From the NCBI GenBank assembly GCA_964487355.1, contig CAZAPS010000054.1, positions 1-8,019 of the forward strand: a stretch of DNA of 8,019 nt, written 5' to 3'. Origin of the DNA: JAXGYX01 sp964487355. GTDB lineage: Bacteria > Bacillota > Clostridia > Saccharofermentanales > Fastidiosipilaceae. Positions 7,311 to 8,019 of the stretch are shown piece after piece (within the stretch, counting starts at the first letter, position 1; each line of letters opens with the position of its first letter). The notes below the pieces were generated by a model. That model saw nothing but the letters and a program-made list of their open reading frames with translations, was not told where the DNA came from and did no database searches. Made by a program: the position numbers and the translations under genes.

Positions 7311-7322
7311 TTATCATGATAA
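7311..7322. repeat. 12-base perfect palindrome upstream of the prepilin peptidase
   Basis: TTATCATGATAA is a perfect palindrome ending 34 bases before the TTG start. It could be a repressor operator at that gene's promoter, but no clear -35/-10 pair is seen nearby and the surroundings are AT-rich. Confidence 0.3.
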
Positions 7323-7343
7323 CATAACCAAAATTCCCAAAAG

Positions 7344-7350
7344 AGAGGAG
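7344..7350 (+). promoter_or_regulatory. Ribosome binding site that supports a TTG start
   Basis: AGAGGAG stands 6 bases before TTG 7357. This near-ideal spacing, with no in-frame ATG before the first catalytic aspartate, is the main evidence for the TTG start. Confidence 0.8.
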
Positions 7351-7356
7351 CCACCA

Positions 7357-7836
7357 TTGACAGCAATTTGCACACTCACCCGACTACTGATTTTGATCCA
7401 TGCCGCGCATCACGATGCCTACACCGGTCAGGTTCCCGATCGATACAGTTTGATGATAGCAGCCACTGCTTTACCACATCTAGTCAACTGTGTTCACCCC
7501 TTGTCGGCGGTGTGTGTGGCCGTGCTCAACGCGGTGCTTGGCGCGCTGCCGTTGCTGCTGAGCGCGATATGCACCCGTCGGCGCGATCGCTATCAGCTGG
7601 GCGGCGGCGACATCAAAGTCACAGCCGCACTGGGCTTTTGCTGTGGGGCGACAGAGGCCATGTGGTTTGTCATGATCGGTGGGTTTGCGCTTTGCAGCGT
7701 CAGTCTGACTCGCGAAATAGGGAACTCTCGTCCAAGTATCCCGAGACCGATAGGCGCGAAAATCATTCCATTTCTTCCTTATATTTTAATTGGCTCACTT
7801 CCTTATCACGTCGATAGGATTTTTACTTTTACTTAA
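7357..7836 (+). CDS. Small prepilin peptidase, A24 family (type IV leader peptidase)
   Basis: Members of this family are membrane aspartyl proteases that cut the short leader from type IV prepilins and related proteins at the cytoplasmic face. Both catalytic aspartates are visible: D20 in HDAYTGQVPD, six residues before the V/I-P-N/D motif as usual, and D85 in GGGDIK (82-87), the GxGD motif. PFLPYILIG at 138-146 matches the conserved C-terminal PFgPfl segment. About four to five membrane segments are likely (roughly 4-16, 31-48, 50-71, 88-115, 133-148). With 159 residues it is the short single-domain type (TadV/CpaA-like) without the N-terminal methyltransferase domain of PilD/ComC. The start is TTG, unusual but backed by a strong ribosome binding site. 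No pilin or secretion genes are in the window, so the substrate is unknown. The gene is flanked by AT-rich spacers and probably stands alone. Confidence 0.82.
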   Translation: MTAICTLTRLLILIHAAHHDAYTGQVPDRYSLMIAATALPHLVNCVHPLSAVCVAVLNAVLGALPLLLSAICTRRRDRYQLGGGDIKVTAALGFCCGATEAMWFVMIGGFALCSVSLTREIGNSRPSIPRPIGAKIIPFLPYILIGSLPYHVDRIFTFT

Positions 7837-7845
7837 TAATACCCG

Positions 7846-7876
7846 TCATTATTTTACATATTGTAAAAATTAATGA
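7846..7876. repeat. Interrupted inverted repeat after the prepilin peptidase
   Basis: TTTTACA (7852-7858), a TAT centre and TGTAAAA (7862-7868) form a perfect 17-base inverted repeat. Outer arms TCATTA (7846-7851) and TAATGA (7871-7876) extend it, with a 2-base bulge on the right. It begins 9 bases after the stop codon. No T-run follows and the stem is almost all A/T, so it is a poor terminator. An operator for the next gene is the alternative. Confidence 0.4.
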
Positions 7877-7900
7877 TACTATATTTATGATTCAGAGAAA

Positions 7901-7929
7901 TTCAGTATATTAATTACACCTTGTATAAA
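7901..7929 (+). promoter_or_regulatory. Weak candidate promoter of the Fur/PerR-like gene
   Basis: TATAAA at 7924-7929 could be a -10, with TTCAGT (7901-7906) 17 bases upstream as a poor -35. The region is so AT-rich that other choices, such as TATATT at 7906-7911, are nearly as good. Confidence 0.25.
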
Positions 7930-7942
7930 TTTCCCGCCTCAA

Positions 7943-7957
7943 TTATATTGATTATTA
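7943..7957. promoter_or_regulatory. PerR-box-like operator
   Basis: TTATATTGATTATTA matches the Bacillus PerR box TTATAATNATTATAA at 12 of 14 defined bases, six of seven in each half. It ends 14 bases before the start of a Fur/PerR-like gene, where autoregulation would place it. The low-complexity AT context weakens the case. Confidence 0.4.
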
Positions 7958-7971
7958 ATAGTGAGGATCGA

Positions 7972-8019
7972 ATGAGACAAACAAAGCAAAAATTAATGAT
8001 TATGGACGCCATCCGTAAG
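7972..8019 (+). CDS. N-terminus of a probable Fur/PerR-family regulator (partial)
   Basis: Sixteen codons run open to the window end: MRQTKQKLMIMDAIRK. The pattern T-K/R-Q-(R/K) followed by a short hydrophobic helix is the usual start of the winged-helix domain in Fur, PerR and Zur proteins, which sense metals or peroxide and repress iron or oxidative-stress genes. GAGGA lies 4 bases before ATG 7972, a little close but adequate. Sixteen residues cannot separate Fur from PerR or Zur, nor fully exclude another helix-turn-helix family. A PerR-box-like site just upstream favours PerR. Confidence 0.55.
   Translation, partial: MRQTKQKLMIMDAIRK

Larger units (their letters stand above)
6985..7345. 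other. oriC-like intergenic region with a DnaA-box cluster
   Basis: The 447-base gap between the divergent GlmU-family and prepilin-peptidase genes is AT-rich and holds six 9-mers matching or nearly matching the DnaA box TTATCCACA. Perfect copies are at 6989-6997 (minus), 7127-7135 (plus) and 7220-7228 (minus). Variants are TTTTCCACA (6998-7006), TTATTCACA (7010-7018) and ATATCCACA (7232-7240), all minus. A weaker candidate is TTTTACGCA at 7272-7280 (plus). T-rich and A-rich stretches at 7189-7220 and 7291-7338 could serve as unwinding elements. Genes on both sides point away from it. No dnaA, dnaN or rpmH is in the window, so a DnaA-binding regulatory or titration locus is the main alternative. 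Confidence 0.55.

Noticed and set aside
7368..7817. 149-codon plus-strand frame overlapping the prepilin peptidase
   Set aside because: The other frame carries both catalytic aspartates, membrane segments and a ribosome binding site; this one has a hydrophilic, arginine/serine-rich shadow composition.
1..8019. tRNA or rRNA genes, CRISPR arrays, insertion sequences
   Set aside because: No cloverleaf, rRNA-like sequence, regular spacer-repeat array, transposase or terminal inverted repeats were seen on reading through the window.

Overview
The window looks like chromosomal DNA of a low-to-mid GC anaerobic Firmicute, probably in the class Clostridia. The reasons are the glmU-pth-mfd order typical of that phylum, strong AGGAG-type ribosome binding sites, an NADH:rubredoxin-oxidoreductase-type flavoprotein, and the start of what looks like a Fur/PerR-family gene. 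The species cannot be named from the sequence.

Layout. Bases 2-43 hold the probable tail of an upstream gene. A FAD/NAD(P)-dependent oxidoreductase follows on the + strand (57-1214). It converges on a three-gene minus-strand cluster read from right to left: a GlmU-family gene (6909-5533), pth for peptidyl-tRNA hydrolase (5517-4915), and mfd for the transcription-repair coupling factor (4908-1243). Gaps within the cluster are 15 and 6 bases, so it is probably one operon. A short hairpin sits where the convergent genes meet. Upstream of glmU lies a 447-base AT-rich region (6910-7356) with three perfect and at least three near-perfect DnaA boxes, two copies of the half-parS sequence GTTTCACG, and other small repeats. 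It looks like a replication origin or a DnaA-controlled regulatory region. To its right, on the + strand, are a small A24-type prepilin peptidase (7357-7836, TTG start), a 135-base very AT-rich spacer with an inverted repeat and a PerR-box-like site, and the first 16 codons of a likely Fur/PerR regulator (7972 to the window end).

The two most unusual points are these. First, the protein in the normal glmU position keeps the full two-domain fold, but by residue comparison with E. coli GlmU it has lost nearly all catalytic residues of the acetyltransferase domain and the signature loop of the uridylyltransferase domain. It may be a pseudoenzyme. Second, the adjacent intergenic region resembles an oriC, with genes on both sides pointing away from it.

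Functionally, the minus-strand cluster links cell-wall precursor synthesis (ancestrally), translation quality control and DNA repair at stalled RNA polymerase. The oxidoreductase and the Fur/PerR-like gene suggest oxygen or peroxide stress handling, but they are about 6.8 kb apart and not in one operon.
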